Shown in pieces: positions 26,025 to 35,360 of a stretch of DNA of 64,000 nt. Each line of letters opens with the position of its first letter. Positions within the stretch are counted from its first letter, which is position 1. Source of the stretch: Sporosarcina luteola (GTDB lineage: Bacteria; Bacillota; Bacilli; Bacillales_A; Planococcaceae); contig JACHLS010000008.1 of the NCBI GenBank assembly GCA_014204635.1, positions 1-64,000 on the forward strand. Reading direction: 5' to 3'. A program made the translations under genes and the position numbers. A model generated the notes under the pieces. That model had not been told where the DNA came from. It searched no databases and was given only the letters and a program-made list of their open reading frames with translations.

Positions 26025-27935
26025 ATGACAACTCAGCCTTTAGAAAAAGAGATGACGCCCATCCATTGGACTGCTCACTTAGAATTACTTGCTGCACTCT
26101 TGTCAGGTATCTTGATTGCCGTTGCTTGGTCCGTCGGCAAATCTGGCATGGAACAAGCTTCTATCCTTCTGTATATAGTCGCATTTTTAATAGGCGGCTT
26201 TGCTAAGGCAAAGGAAGGAATTGAAGAAACAATAACGGACAAACAACTCAATGTGGAAATGTTGATGGTGTTTGCTGCCATCGGTTCTGCGGTAATCGGT
26301 TACTGGGCGGAAGGCGCCATCCTCATTTTCATTTTTGCGATTAGCGGAGCCCTAGAAACATACACGTTGAATAAAAGTCATAAAGAGATTTCAGCCTTAA
26401 TGGAAATGCAGCCGGAAGTTGCCTGGCTGATGCATGCCGATGGAACTGTAAGCCAAGTATCCACCGAATCACTCTCGGTCGGTTCTATTCTCCTCGTTAA
26501 ACCAGGCGAACGCATACCGGTCGACGGCTGTATTGTGAAAGGTTCCACGTCAGTAGATCTTTCAGCCATTAATGGAGAATCCGTACCGGTATCTAGGGAA
26601 AAGGGCGATGATTTATTTGCAGGAACGGTAAATATGAGCGGAGCCATTCAAATGGAAATGACAAAACCAAGCTCCGAAACCTTGTTCCAAAAGATCATTC
26701 AACTTGTTCAAAATGCCCAAAGCGAAAAATCCCCTTCTCAACAATTCATTGAACGCTTTGAAGGGACCTATGTAAAAGTCGTTATTGCCACCGTTTTAAT
26801 CATGATGGTACTCCCCCACTTCCTATTCGGATGGGACTGGACCACAACCTTTTACAGAGCAATCGTCCTGCTCGTTGTTGCATCGCCATGCGCACTTGTC
26901 GCATCAATCATGCCTGCGACACTTGCCGCTGTCTCCAATGGGGCGAAGCGCGGGATTCTATTTAAAGGTGGATTGCACCTTGAGCATGTCGGCACTTTAA
27001 AAGCGATTGCTTTCGATAAAACAGGCACGTTAACAACAGGCAAGCCGGTTGTCACAGATTTCATCGTGCGCGGCGGCATGGAGTCAGAGGAAGTGCTCGC
27101 ATTGCTGGCGGCTATTGAGTCACAATCCAATCATCCGTTAGCCAGAGCTATAACGAATTATGCAAGTGAACAGGGGATCCGCATCCCCCCTGCTCCACAA
27201 ATTGAGGATGTTCCGGGCTATGGCATCCGTGCGTTTGTGGGGGCAGACGAATATCTAGTCGGGAACCCGCGATTTGTCGGCGAAGACAATGTGCATAGTT
27301 TCAAGGATGATGTTGCGAAGCAGCTTGCCAGCGAGGGGAAAACCGTTATTTATATGAAGGATCAGGAAGGAATTTTAGCATGCGCCGCCCTGCGAGATAC
27401 ACTTCGCCCAGAAGCAGCAAGAGCGATACGGGATTTAAAACAGCTTGGCATCGCACCGATTATGCTCACAGGAGATAATCAATTGACCGCTTCTGCTATT
27501 GCAAAAGAAGCAGGCGTTAGCAATTATGTATCCGAATGTTTACCTGAAAAGAAGGTTGAAGAAATAAAACATTTGATGAGTGAATACGGCACAGTAGGCA
27601 TGGTTGGGGACGGTATTAATGATGCACCCGCATTAGCTGCGTCGACATCAGGGATTGCCATGGGAGACGGGACGGACGTGGCGCTCGAAACAGCGGATGT
27701 TGTCCTAATGCAAAACAATTTAAACCGTTTAGCATATGCCGTTAAATTATCCCGCAAAATGCAGCGGATAGTGAAGCAGAATATATTCTTTTCCATCTCG
27801 GTCATCGTCATACTCATTCTGTCCAATTTCATGCAGGTTGTCGATTTGCCGCTCGGTGTTATTGGCCATGAAGGAAGCACCATTCTCGTCATACTGAACG
27901 GCCTTCGGATGCTCAATCTAATTGATAAGGAGTAA
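26025..27935 (+). CDS. pfeT: P1B4-type ferrous iron efflux ATPase PfeT (ZosA)
   Basis: A 636-residue heavy-metal P-type ATPase. There is no N-terminal metal-binding domain, and helix 6 carries SPC (ASPCALVA). The last helix carries HEGSTILVILNGLR, the P1B4 signature. Phosphorylation motif DKTGTLTTG, the nucleotide-domain HP in SNHPLA, and GDGINDAPALA are intact. B. subtilis PfeT (formerly YkvW/ZosA) has almost the same length and exports Fe(II). PerR/Fur boxes upstream support iron rather than cobalt or zinc as substrate. Start ATG follows TAGGAGGTG. Confidence 0.92.
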   Translation: MTTQPLEKEMTPIHWTAHLELLAALLSGILIAVAWSVGKSGMEQASILLYIVAFLIGGFAKAKEGIEETITDKQLNVEMLMVFAAIGSAVIGYWAEGAILIFIFAISGALETYTLNKSHKEISALMEMQPEVAWLMHADGTVSQVSTESLSVGSILLVKPGERIPVDGCIVKGSTSVDLSAINGESVPVSREKGDDLFAGTVNMSGAIQMEMTKPSSETLFQKIIQLVQNAQSEKSPSQQFIERFEGTYVKVVIATVLIMMVLPHFLFGWDWTTTFYRAIVLLVVASPCALVASIMPATLAAVSNGAKRGILFKGGLHLEHVGTLKAIAFDKTGTLTTGKPVVTDFIVRGGMESEEVLALLAAIESQSNHPLARAITNYASEQGIRIPPAPQIEDVPGYGIRAFVGADEYLVGNPRFVGEDNVHSFKDDVAKQLASEGKTVIYMKDQEGILACAALRDTLRPEAARAIRDLKQLGIAPIMLTGDNQLTASAIAKEAGVSNYVSECLPEKKVEEIKHLMSEYGTVGMVGDGINDAPALAASTSGIAMGDGTDVALETADVVLMQNNLNRLAYAVKLSRKMQRIVKQNIFFSISVIVILILSNFMQVVDLPLGVIGHEGSTILVILNGLRMLNLIDKE

Positions 27936-27970
27936 GGCGCATAGGTTCGGCAGATCGCAGCCGGCCAAAC

Positions 27971-28010
27971 AAAAGAGCAATGCCGGCTTAGTGAATGGCA
28001 TTGCTCTTTT
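27971..28010. terminator. Bidirectional terminator between pfeT and yfkH
   Basis: A perfect 14-bp inverted repeat AAAAGAGCAATGCC / GGCATTGCTCTTTT. Its right arm overlaps the last codons of yfkH. Confidence 0.9.
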
Positions 28011-28977
28011 TCTTTGCGGTCATAGCTTGTTTTCGTTCCGTCAATACAGCATTCAACTGCCCTCCGAGCATCAAAATGATGGCAGAGAAGTAGAGCCATA
28101 ACATGAGAACAATGATTGCCCCTATGCTGCCATACGTTTTAGAGTAATTGGCGTAGTTCCCGACATAAAATGAAAAGGCAAGCGAAGTGACAATCCACCC
28201 GATAGTAGCGAACAAAGCTCCTGGAAAAACACTTTTCAAGTGGATTTTCATGTTTGGCACAGCCCAGTACGTCGCTGAGAATACGACAAAAATAAGAATT
28301 GGGGGTAAGATCCAGCGCAAACTGCTCCACAGTTTTAGAAATCCTTCTTCCAGTCCAAAATAGGAAAATAACAGCGTTCCAATTTGCTGGCCAAAAACCG
28401 GCAGAACCAGTGCGACAAGCAAAACACCGATTAATGCAATGGTGAACAGCACCGACATTCCTCTCGCTACGAAGAAAGACCTGGTCTCCTCAACGAAATA
28501 AGAACGATTCAATGCTTTTGTCAACGCATTCATTCCTTTGGATGCGGACCAGATTGTTGCCAGCAACCCGATGGATAATAAACCGCCGTTCCGGTTTTTC
28601 AATATTTCATCTATCGTGCTTTTAATTAACTGATAGACACTATCCGGCGCATATTCTCTGACAAACAAAAATACTTGTGATTCATCCAGATGTAAGTATG
28701 GCAACAATGTGATAAGAAAGATTAATAGAGGAAACATCGACAGAAGAAAAAAGAAAGCTAGTTGAGAACCGAGTCCGGTTACATCCACTTTCTTTATTCT
28801 GACAACCAATTCCTTAAAAAAACCGTTTGTCGTCGTTACATCGAATTTCTGTAAATCCCCGTCTTTCACATCATCCAAAAAATTCATGACTTTCGTGTCT
28901 TTCAAGAAACCTTCTTTTTTCTCTTCTTCGGGATACACAGGCTTGCTTGCTTTGAAAGTCTGCTTTTCGTTTTTCAC
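27988..28977 (-). CDS. yfkH: YihY/BrkB family membrane protein (YfkH)
   Basis: A 329-residue membrane protein of the YihY (UPF0761) family with six helices between residues about 75 and 310. The family segments GSQLAFFFLLSMFPLLIFL, TIWSASKGMNALTKALNRSY and ALFATIGWIVTSLAFSFYV are present. Function is unknown despite the misleading ribonuclease BN name used in old annotations. Start GTG at 28977, ten bases after AAAGGAG. It lies 26 bp after the YtxH-like gene, probably one operon. Confidence 0.88.
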   Translation of the reverse strand: MKNEKQTFKASKPVYPEEEKKEGFLKDTKVMNFLDDVKDGDLQKFDVTTTNGFFKELVVRIKKVDVTGLGSQLAFFFLLSMFPLLIFLITLLPYLHLDESQVFLFVREYAPDSVYQLIKSTIDEILKNRNGGLLSIGLLATIWSASKGMNALTKALNRSYFVEETRSFFVARGMSVLFTIALIGVLLVALVLPVFGQQIGTLLFSYFGLEEGFLKLWSSLRWILPPILIFVVFSATYWAVPNMKIHLKSVFPGALFATIGWIVTSLAFSFYVGNYANYSKTYGSIGAIIVLMLWLYFSAIILMLGGQLNAVLTERKQAMTAKKKSNAIH

Positions 28978-29003
28978 ATCAGACTCACTCCTTTCAAAGC
29001 CTG

Positions 29004-29375
29004 TTACTTTTTTGTTATATCCTCTTTTGCACTCTGGACGATGTCCTTCACTTCATCTTTGGATTCCACGACGGCATCCTTTGTATTCATGACAACTTCT
29101 TTGACCTGAGGAGTCAGTGACTTCAACTCCTCCACCTGTTGCTTAATATAGGAGGCATCTCCTGCAAGTTGCTCATAGACCGACTGATATTTTTCTTTTT
29201 TCTCTTGGATCTTGTTCATTAAGACATCCCGGTTTTTTGAATAATAACTGATTTCCGCAGCTAAATCTTTCGTGCTTTTCACCATATGTTGTCTGGTGGC
29301 CCGATCCAACATGCTGATTGCCGCACCTGCAAGAGCACCGAATAAGATGAACTTTCCAAATTTGCTATTGTTCAC
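29004..29375 (-). CDS. YtxH-domain-like protein
   Basis: A 123-residue protein with an N-terminal glycine-rich membrane anchor (FGKFILFGALAGAAISML) followed by a long charged helical tail with Lys/Glu heptads, the layout of YtxH/GvpP-like general-stress proteins. Function unknown. The start is probably GTG at 29375, seven bases after GGAGG, not the upstream ATG at 29438. It precedes yfkH on the same strand. Confidence 0.75.
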   Translation of the reverse strand: MNNSKFGKFILFGALAGAAISMLDRATRQHMVKSTKDLAAEISYYSKNRDVLMNKIQEKKEKYQSVYEQLAGDASYIKQQVEELKSLTPQVKEVVMNTKDAVVESKDEVKDIVQSAKEDITKK

Positions 29376-29629
29376 TCCAATACCTCCAATTCCGACTAAT
29401 TTTGCATATATTATTATACCCTCAATCGCTGAAAACAAACAAACTTCGCTCGAATTTAAAAAAGTACTTGACTATCACCATCAAGTTTCGGAATATTAAC
29501 AATAGAACTAGTTATTATTAGTTTGGTAATACAAAGTTTTTATGATTGAAAGGGAGTAGATAAAGGGGGAAATGAGAGGTAGGGGTATATTTCACACGTA
29601 AGACAAATTAGAAAGATGGGGGTATTGAG

Positions 29630-31015
29630 ATGGATTCTATTGCAGGTGTATTAGAAAAGATCAGTGGCTATGTTTGGGGACCGCCACTGTTGATCCTTCT
29701 TGTCGGCACAGGTATTTTCCTGACAGCAAGACTCGCTTTCATCCAAGTACGACTGTTGCCGTACTCGTTAAAACAAGTTTTTTCAAGAAAACATGATAAA
29801 AAAGCGGATGGAGACATTTCTCAATTCCAAGCGCTCATGACCGCGATGGCTGCTACCGTCGGAGTTGGTAACATCGTAGGGGTTGCCGGTGCGGTAGCAA
29901 CTGGAGGTCCGGGAGCTATTTTCTGGATGTGGCTAGCTGGGTTCTTCGGCATGGCGACCAAATATGGAGAAGCTATTCTTGCAGTCAAATATCGTGTAAA
30001 AGACTCTAAAGGACAAATGGCTGGGGGGCCGATGTATTATTTAGAGCACGGCTTGAAGCAAAAGTGGCTTGGTGTCCTATTTGCCATCTTCGGCGCTTTC
30101 GCAGCGTTCGGCATTGGTAACGGAACGCAGTCAAAAGCGGTTGCTGATGTTATGTTCAGTACGTTCAACGTGCCACACTATGCTACCGGGATCGGGCTTG
30201 TCATCTTCGGAGCTCTTGTCATTTTGGGCGGAATTAAATCAATCGGAAAAGTGACTGCATTTTTTGTTCCGATCATGGCATTATTCTATTTTATTGCCGG
30301 TTTGATTGTCGTTGTACTTAACTTTAACTTGGTTCCTGATGCTTTTGCTTTAATTTTCAAAGATGCATTTACAGGACAAGCTATCGCAGGGGGAGCGATC
30401 GGTACGGTCATCCGATTCGGTGTAGCACGTGGTCTTTTCTCCAACGAAGCGGGCCTCGGGTCGGCTCCTATTGCAGCAGCTGCAGCACGTACGGATATGC
30501 CAGGGCGTCAAGCTCTCATTTCGATGACGCAAGTCCTTTTTGACACACTCATCATCTGTTCCATTACAGGTGTTACGATTGTCATGTCCAATAAGTGGGC
30601 AGAAGGCATAGAGGCCGGCTCATTAACCGCAGAAGCGTTCGGCACATTCCTGGGAAGCGCAGGACCGATTGTCGTAGCCATCGGATTGGTTTTCTTTGCG
30701 ACTTCCACTATTCTCGGATGGTCGTATTACGGAGAAAAATGCTTCCAGTACCTTTTCCCGAACAGTAAGGCAGTTTTTGCCTATCGACTCATCTTCGTCC
30801 TTTTCATTTTCGTCGGTGCCGTCATCAGTCTGGAAGCGGTTTGGGCTCTTGCTGATGTCTTGAACGGTCTCATGGCTATCCCGAACTTAATCGGCCTGCT
30901 TGGACTATCGGGTATTATCGTCATGGAAACGAAACGCTTCCAAGCGAAAATCAAAGAAGAAAAAGAAGCGGAACGGTTGGCCAAATCATCCGCTGTTGAC
31001 ACAACGTCAAAATAA
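29630..31015 (+). CDS. Alanine/glycine/glutamine:cation symporter (AGCS family)
   Basis: A 461-residue secondary transporter with about 11 helices. The AGCS family signature PGAIFWMWLAGFFGMATKYGEA and FSNEAGLGSAPIAAA segments are present. It imports a small neutral amino acid with Na+. B. subtilis AlsT (glutamine) has similar length, but the substrate here cannot be fixed from sequence. Start ATG at 29630 follows GGGGG. yfkK follows 41 bp later on the same strand with its own ribosome-binding site. Confidence 0.9.
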   Translation: MDSIAGVLEKISGYVWGPPLLILLVGTGIFLTARLAFIQVRLLPYSLKQVFSRKHDKKADGDISQFQALMTAMAATVGVGNIVGVAGAVATGGPGAIFWMWLAGFFGMATKYGEAILAVKYRVKDSKGQMAGGPMYYLEHGLKQKWLGVLFAIFGAFAAFGIGNGTQSKAVADVMFSTFNVPHYATGIGLVIFGALVILGGIKSIGKVTAFFVPIMALFYFIAGLIVVVLNFNLVPDAFALIFKDAFTGQAIAGGAIGTVIRFGVARGLFSNEAGLGSAPIAAAAARTDMPGRQALISMTQVLFDTLIICSITGVTIVMSNKWAEGIEAGSLTAEAFGTFLGSAGPIVVAIGLVFFATSTILGWSYYGEKCFQYLFPNSKAVFAYRLIFVLFIFVGAVISLEAVWALADVLNGLMAIPNLIGLLGLSGIIVMETKRFQAKIKEEKEAERLAKSSAVDTTSK

Positions 31016-31056
31016 TGAAATGATAAATCCGAACCTTAAGAAAGGCGGGCAACCAC

Positions 31057-31278
31057 ATGGATTTATCAAACCCAACACCAGAGAATATTTCATACATGAT
31101 CGAGCAAATTAAGGAGAAACTTCGCATGGTTAATGCAGATGCATTACGAGCTGAAAATTTTAACACTACACAATATGAAGATCTTCTCTATATGTATGAA
31201 ATGGTTATGAAACGGGAAACATTTTCTCCAAATGAAATGCAAGCGATCGCTGCAGAGCTTGGATCATTGCGCAAATAA
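31057..31278 (+). CDS. yfkK: UPF0435 protein YfkK (DUF1128)
   Basis: A 73-residue helical protein of the UPF0435/DUF1128 family, known from B. subtilis YfkK. Function unknown. Typical blocks are [26 protein letters not shown] and [14 protein letters not shown]. It ends in a strong terminator and probably shares a transcript with the upstream AGCS symporter. Confidence 0.9.
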   Translation: MDLSNPTPENISYMIEQIKEKLRMVNADALRAENFNTTQYEDLLYMYEMVMKRETFSPNEMQAIAAELGSLRK

Positions 31279-31324
31279 AAGATGGGCCGCCAGTATGCTA
31301 TTGCATCTTGGGCGGCTCATCTTT
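31278..31324 (+). terminator. Terminator after yfkK
   Basis: The 14-bp stem AAAGATGGGCCGCC / GGCGGCTCATCTTT (one G-U) is followed by ATTTT. Confidence 0.85.
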
Positions 31325-31408
31325 ATTTTGCCATCAATGATTGATTCTTTCGTTCTTGCCCTCACTCTCTCGCTTCAATACACAAGTTGCATGAATAATG
31401 CAATTCAT

Positions 31409-31462
31409 AAAAAAACCTTACGCAATACCAGGCCGTTCATCGGCTTTGGCTCTACGTAAGGT
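31409..31462 (-). terminator. Terminator after motB
   Basis: On the minus strand ACCTTACG and CGTAAGGT form the base of a branched hairpin whose loop holds a second stem (CCA-GCCG / CGGC-TGG type). Seven T follow. It lies 20 bp after the motB stop. Confidence 0.8.
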
Positions 31463-31482
31463 GAAAGTATCTAGCTTCGGCA

Positions 31483-32244
31483 TCACTCTACAGAAGTCCC
31501 GTCTTTCAAGACCAGTGGTTGAATCAGCACCTCAACTCGCCTATTCTTGCTTCTTCCTTCCGGCGTGTCGTTTGATGCGATCGGATGATGCTCTCCAAAT
31601 CCTTTCGTAGCGAATAAGCGAGGATCCAGTTTACTGTCCCGAACTAATATTTTCAGAAAGTTGTAAGCGCGCATTGCACTTAAGTCCCAGTTTGAATCAA
31701 ATTCCGAGTTATGGATTGGAACATTATCTGTATGGCCGGTGATGACGATCTGTCTCGGTTTATCAAACACTAGCAGGTCACCGATATCCTTGGCGAGACT
31801 CTCATATTTAGGGTTGATTGTTGCCTTTCCCGTTTCGAACAGGATGCTGTCTCGAATCGTTACGAGCAGCCCTTCATCTGTCAACTTTGTCTGAAATTGA
31901 TTTTCCAACTCGTGAACAGCAATATATTCATCTAGTTTGTCTTGTATTTCACTTAATGAACGTTGGTCTTCCAAATAGGAGGAGTTATCATTCTCCTGCC
32001 CGGCTTGGTCTTTTGGAACTGGCACTGTCGTCGGTGATGAATTGTCCATCACCCCGCGGCCCCCATCAAAGATTTCATTGAACACCGAGGAGATTTGGCT
32101 AAATTTCGCTTCGTCCACCGAACTGGATGCGAACAATACAATGAATAGCGCCAAGAGCAAAGTCAACAAATCGGCGTAAGGCAATAACCACGATTCGTTA
32201 ATATGTCCATCTTCACTTTTCTTTTTCTTACGTCTCTTCGACAA
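31483..32244 (-). CDS. motB: Flagellar motor protein MotB
   Basis: A 253-residue stator subunit of the flagellar motor. A lysine-rich N-terminus is followed by one membrane helix (about 20-42) bearing the proton-carrying Asp25 in PYADLLTLLLALF. An OmpA-like peptidoglycan-binding domain follows (TGHTDNVPI, RSKNRRVEV). The true start is TTG at 32244, nine bases after AAGGAGG, giving the family N-terminus. The longer ORF would overlap motA by about 100 bp. It overlaps the motA stop by 17 bp, implying coupling. Confidence 0.95.
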   Translation of the reverse strand: MSKRRKKKKSEDGHINESWLLPYADLLTLLLALFIVLFASSSVDEAKFSQISSVFNEIFDGGRGVMDNSSPTTVPVPKDQAGQENDNSSYLEDQRSLSEIQDKLDEYIAVHELENQFQTKLTDEGLLVTIRDSILFETGKATINPKYESLAKDIGDLLVFDKPRQIVITGHTDNVPIHNSEFDSNWDLSAMRAYNFLKILVRDSKLDPRLFATKGFGEHHPIASNDTPEGRSKNRRVEVLIQPLVLKDGTSVE

Positions 32245-33043
32245 CCTGGCCAGCCTCCTTGCCGTCTGAATTTTTCGCAGCCAGTTTGCGACGTTCTTCC
32301 ATGGATAGATAAGAGGCCAGTTTTTGTTCAATTACGCGAGGGGCTTCACCTTCAAGAACAGATAAAATCCCTTCGATCATCATCATTTTTTGCCTAGCTT
32401 CCTCTTTTGACTTCCTGCTTAGTTTATTTGCGAACGGATGCCATAGGACGTAACCGGTAAAAATTCCGAGAAGTGTAGCGATAAACGCAGCGGATATCGC
32501 ATGTCCGAGTGCATCAATATCATTCATATTTTTCAAGGCGGCAATCAAACCGACCACAGCACCTAGAACACCGAGTGTCGGTGCGTACGTACCTGCTTGG
32601 CTAAAAATCAGAGAACCCGCCGAATGTCTCTCCTGCATCGCCTCTACTTCTTCAGTCAACACATCACGTATATAATCTGCGTTTTGGCCATCAATTGCCA
32701 GGCCAAGTCCATTTTTTAGAAACGGATCGGAAATCTCATCTGCTTTCGCTTCCAGTGATAACAAGCCTTCGCGTCTTGCAATATCCGCCCACCCCGAAAA
32801 TATCCGAATCAAATCCGCGTCGGATGTCAGCTTCTGTTCTTTGAACAAGACGCCAAACAGTTTAGGAACCCGTTTTATTTCGCCTAAAGGGAAAGCGATG
32901 ACAACAGCCGCAACTGTACCTGCGACAATGATCAGGATAGCGGGCAAGTTTATCAAGTTGTCCGGTGTTACTCCCTTTAACGCCATACCGACCAATAAAG
33001 CGATAAATCCGATTATCAGTCCAAGGATCGTTGTTAAATCCAT
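32228..33043 (-). CDS. motA: Flagellar motor protein MotA
   Basis: A 271-residue, four-helix stator subunit. It has an N-terminal helix pair (about 5-55), a cytoplasmic loop with the charged residues that contact FliG (RREGLLSLEAKADE), and a C-terminal helix pair with TYAPTLGVLGAVVGLIAAL. Together with MotB it converts ion flow into torque. The ATG at 33043 with GGGAG upstream was chosen over an ORF 27 codons longer. A sigma-D promoter precedes it. Confidence 0.95.
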   Translation of the reverse strand: MDLTTILGLIIGFIALLVGMALKGVTPDNLINLPAILIIVAGTVAAVVIAFPLGEIKRVPKLFGVLFKEQKLTSDADLIRIFSGWADIARREGLLSLEAKADEISDPFLKNGLGLAIDGQNADYIRDVLTEEVEAMQERHSAGSLIFSQAGTYAPTLGVLGAVVGLIAALKNMNDIDALGHAISAAFIATLLGIFTGYVLWHPFANKLSRKSKEEARQKMMMIEGILSVLEGEAPRVIEQKLASYLSMEERRKLAAKNSDGKEAGQVVEET

Positions 33044-33080
33044 AATTGTATCTCCCCTATCTACCTCTCTACTTCTTCTT

Positions 33081-33107
33081 ATTTCGACATTTTGTATGAG
33101 TTCTTTA
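33081..33107 (-). promoter_or_regulatory. Sigma-D promoter of motAB
   Basis: TAAA (33104-33107), 15 bp, then GTCGAAAT (33081-33088) matches TAAA-N15-GCCGATAT in 10 of 12 positions on the minus strand, about 38 bp before motA. Confidence 0.7.
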
Positions 33108-33230
33108 GATATGTTCAGTAACATTCTTGAAATATTTATGCCTTGTTTGTTCTTACATCGTTCAATTATTTGCCCTGCACCGACTTGAATTGGTACTATA
33201 ATTAGGAAGACTGAAAGGAGTTTATATATT

Positions 33231-34463
33231 ATGTCTACTTTTAATGAAAAACTGGCAAACTACGCTGATTTAGCTGTCCGTGTCGGCGTGAATATCCAAC
33301 CGAATCAAATTTTATACATAAGCGCTTCTATTGAGACTGCCGACTTTGTCCGGTTGGTAGTTGAAAAAGCTTATGACTCCGGCGCTCGTAATGTTATTGT
33401 CGATTGGGCTGATGATAAAATAGCACGTTTGCGCTACGAGAAAGCACCTGCCGATTCCTTCTCCGAGTTCCCGGAATGGAAAGTATTAGAGCGTGAGACA
33501 TTAGCTAAAAATGGAGCCGCTTTCATGAGCATTGTCTCTCAAAGTCCTGATCTATTAAAAGGCATTGATCCTGCTCGGATTGCGGATGCCCAAAAGGCAG
33601 CTGGCCAAGCATTGAACAAATACCGCCAAATGATGCAAGCTGACAAATTCAGCTGGACAGTCATTGCGGCACCTTCCAAGGATTGGGCGGCCAAAGTATT
33701 TCCTGAACTGCCGGAAGCCCAGCAGGTCGATGCATTATGGGACGCAATATTTAAAGCGGTCCGTGCGGATGTAGCCAATCCAGTTGAAGCTTGGAAAACC
33801 CATGATGAGACACTGCATACGAAAGCGGACTATTTAAATGCAAAGAAATATAAGACGCTTCATTATACAGCGCCAAACACTGATTTGAAAATCGACCTTC
33901 CCGAAGGCCATATTTGGTGCGGAGCCGGCAGCATAAACGAGCAGGGAAGCACTTTCATGGCCAACATGCCTACCGAAGAAGTTTTCACTGTACCGCATAA
34001 AGATGGAATCAATGGCTATGTCTCCAATACGAAGCCATTGAGCTATGGAGGCAATATCATTGATGGCTTCAAAGTGACTTTCAAGGACGGCAAAATTGTG
34101 GATGTGTCTGCAGAGGAAGGCGAAGATGTCCTAAAACGCCTGATCGACACGGATGAGGGGGCCAAGAGCCTTGGGGAAGTGGCACTTGTCGCTCACGATT
34201 CTCCGATTTCCAATTCCGGTCTATTATTTTACAATACACTTTTCGACGAAAATGCTTCCAACCATCTGGCAATCGGCAGCGCCTACGCCTTTTGTATCGA
34301 AGGCGGCAAGACGATGTCAACTGAAGAATTACAGCAGCAAGGTTTGAACCAAAGCATCACACATGTAGATTTCATGATCGGATCTGAGGAGATGGATATT
34401 GACGGCATTTTAGCAGACGGCACAACTGAACCAATTTTCCGTAATGGAAATTGGGCCTTCTAA
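33231..34463 (+). CDS. ampS: Aminopeptidase AmpS (M29 family)
   Basis: A 410-residue M29 metallo-aminopeptidase, an intracellular dimer with two cobalt or zinc ions that trims N-terminal residues of peptides. Metal-ligand segments are visible: NMPTEEVFTVP (Glu), NHLAIGSAYAF (His) and THVDFMIGS (His and Asp). Start ATG at 33231 follows AAAGGAG. Length and order match B. subtilis AmpS. It may process peptides brought in by transporters such as the dpp system, an inference from function only. Confidence 0.93.
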   Translation: MSTFNEKLANYADLAVRVGVNIQPNQILYISASIETADFVRLVVEKAYDSGARNVIVDWADDKIARLRYEKAPADSFSEFPEWKVLERETLAKNGAAFMSIVSQSPDLLKGIDPARIADAQKAAGQALNKYRQMMQADKFSWTVIAAPSKDWAAKVFPELPEAQQVDALWDAIFKAVRADVANPVEAWKTHDETLHTKADYLNAKKYKTLHYTAPNTDLKIDLPEGHIWCGAGSINEQGSTFMANMPTEEVFTVPHKDGINGYVSNTKPLSYGGNIIDGFKVTFKDGKIVDVSAEEGEDVLKRLIDTDEGAKSLGEVALVAHDSPISNSGLLFYNTLFDENASNHLAIGSAYAFCIEGGKTMSTEELQQQGLNQSITHVDFMIGSEEMDIDGILADGTTEPIFRNGNWAF

Positions 34464-34564
34464 AATACGCCACAATTACTTGGAAACGGCACTTAATAAT
34501 ATTGATTATTTGTAGTATAATAGGGGTTGCAAAGAACTATCACTGATAGAGAGGGGTCTTGAAG

Positions 34565-34702
34565 ATGGGCTTAATGTTTACAACAGTCATCGGTTATATG
34601 GTCGTCCTTGGCATCGCTGCATACTTTACAATGCACTTCCTTGGAAGGGCTCTTAATTCTTCAGATGCTGAAAAAATCGACCCGAAACCAGACGTGAAAT
34701 AA
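34565..34702 (+). CDS. Small single-pass membrane protein, unknown
   Basis: A 45-residue ORF with GAGGGG eight bases before its ATG, a hydrophobic helix (residues 3-28, VIGYMVVLGIAAYFTMHFLG) and a charged tail. A TATAAT-like box lies about 45 bp upstream (34517-34522) and a terminator directly overlaps its stop. This complete transcription unit argues that it is real. I do not recognise the family. Confidence 0.7.
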   Translation: MGLMFTTVIGYMVVLGIAAYFTMHFLGRALNSSDAEKIDPKPDVK

Positions 34703-34730
34703 GAGTTGCCACTAGGCGACTCTTTTATTT
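34701..34730 (+). terminator. Terminator after the 45-residue membrane protein gene
   Basis: The 10-bp stem AAGAGTTGCC / GGCGACTCTT with a 4-base loop is followed by TTATTTTAT. It overlaps the stop codon. Confidence 0.85.
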
Positions 34731-34767
34731 TATAAAAACTTACTTTTCCGAAGAACGGAGGCCACTT

Positions 34768-35343
34768 ATGACCATTTTATCTGAAATCCTTGATTTCAAT
34801 AAAGAGTTTGTCGCTGAGAAACAATATGAACAATATGCAACAACAAAATTTCCCGACAAACGGATTGTGATTTTGACATGTATGGATACTCGTTTGACCG
34901 AGCTCCTGCCAAAATCGATGAACTTGAAAAACGGTGATGCAAAAATAATTAAAAGTGCCGGAGCTGTTGTGACCCATCCATTTGGAGGAATCATGAGGAG
35001 CATCCTTGTTGCGGTTTATGAGTTGAAAGCAGATGAAGTCTATATTATTGGACATTATGATTGCGGCATGAGTTCGATCGACACCGATTCTATTGTTTCT
35101 AAAATGGTCAAACGCGGTGTTGATGAAAGCCTGTTCTCTACTCTGAAATATTCCGGCATCAATATGAAAGAATGGCTCCGCGGTTTCAGCGACGTCACGG
35201 AAAGCGTCAAGCGAAGTGTTGATGTTGTTCGCAACCACCCACTGATGGATAAGAGTGTACCTGTCCATGGCCTCGTTGCTCATCCGGACACCGGCCTGTT
35301 GGATATGATTGTCGATGGCTATGAAACTGCTGCCAAACAGTGA
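34768..35343 (+). CDS. Beta-class carbonic anhydrase (YtiB-like)
   Basis: A 191-residue beta-carbonic anhydrase, interconverting CO2 and bicarbonate. Zinc ligands are Cys38 and Asp40 of CMDTR plus His96 and Cys99 of HYDCG. The Asp40-Arg42 pair that gates the active site is present. The length and the missing long C-terminal extension resemble B. subtilis YtiB. Start ATG at 34768 follows CGGAGG. Confidence 0.93.
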   Translation: MTILSEILDFNKEFVAEKQYEQYATTKFPDKRIVILTCMDTRLTELLPKSMNLKNGDAKIIKSAGAVVTHPFGGIMRSILVAVYELKADEVYIIGHYDCGMSSIDTDSIVSKMVKRGVDESLFSTLKYSGINMKEWLRGFSDVTESVKRSVDVVRNHPLMDKSVPVHGLVAHPDTGLLDMIVDGYETAAKQ

Positions 35344-35360
35344 CAGGATATTTCCCGGGA

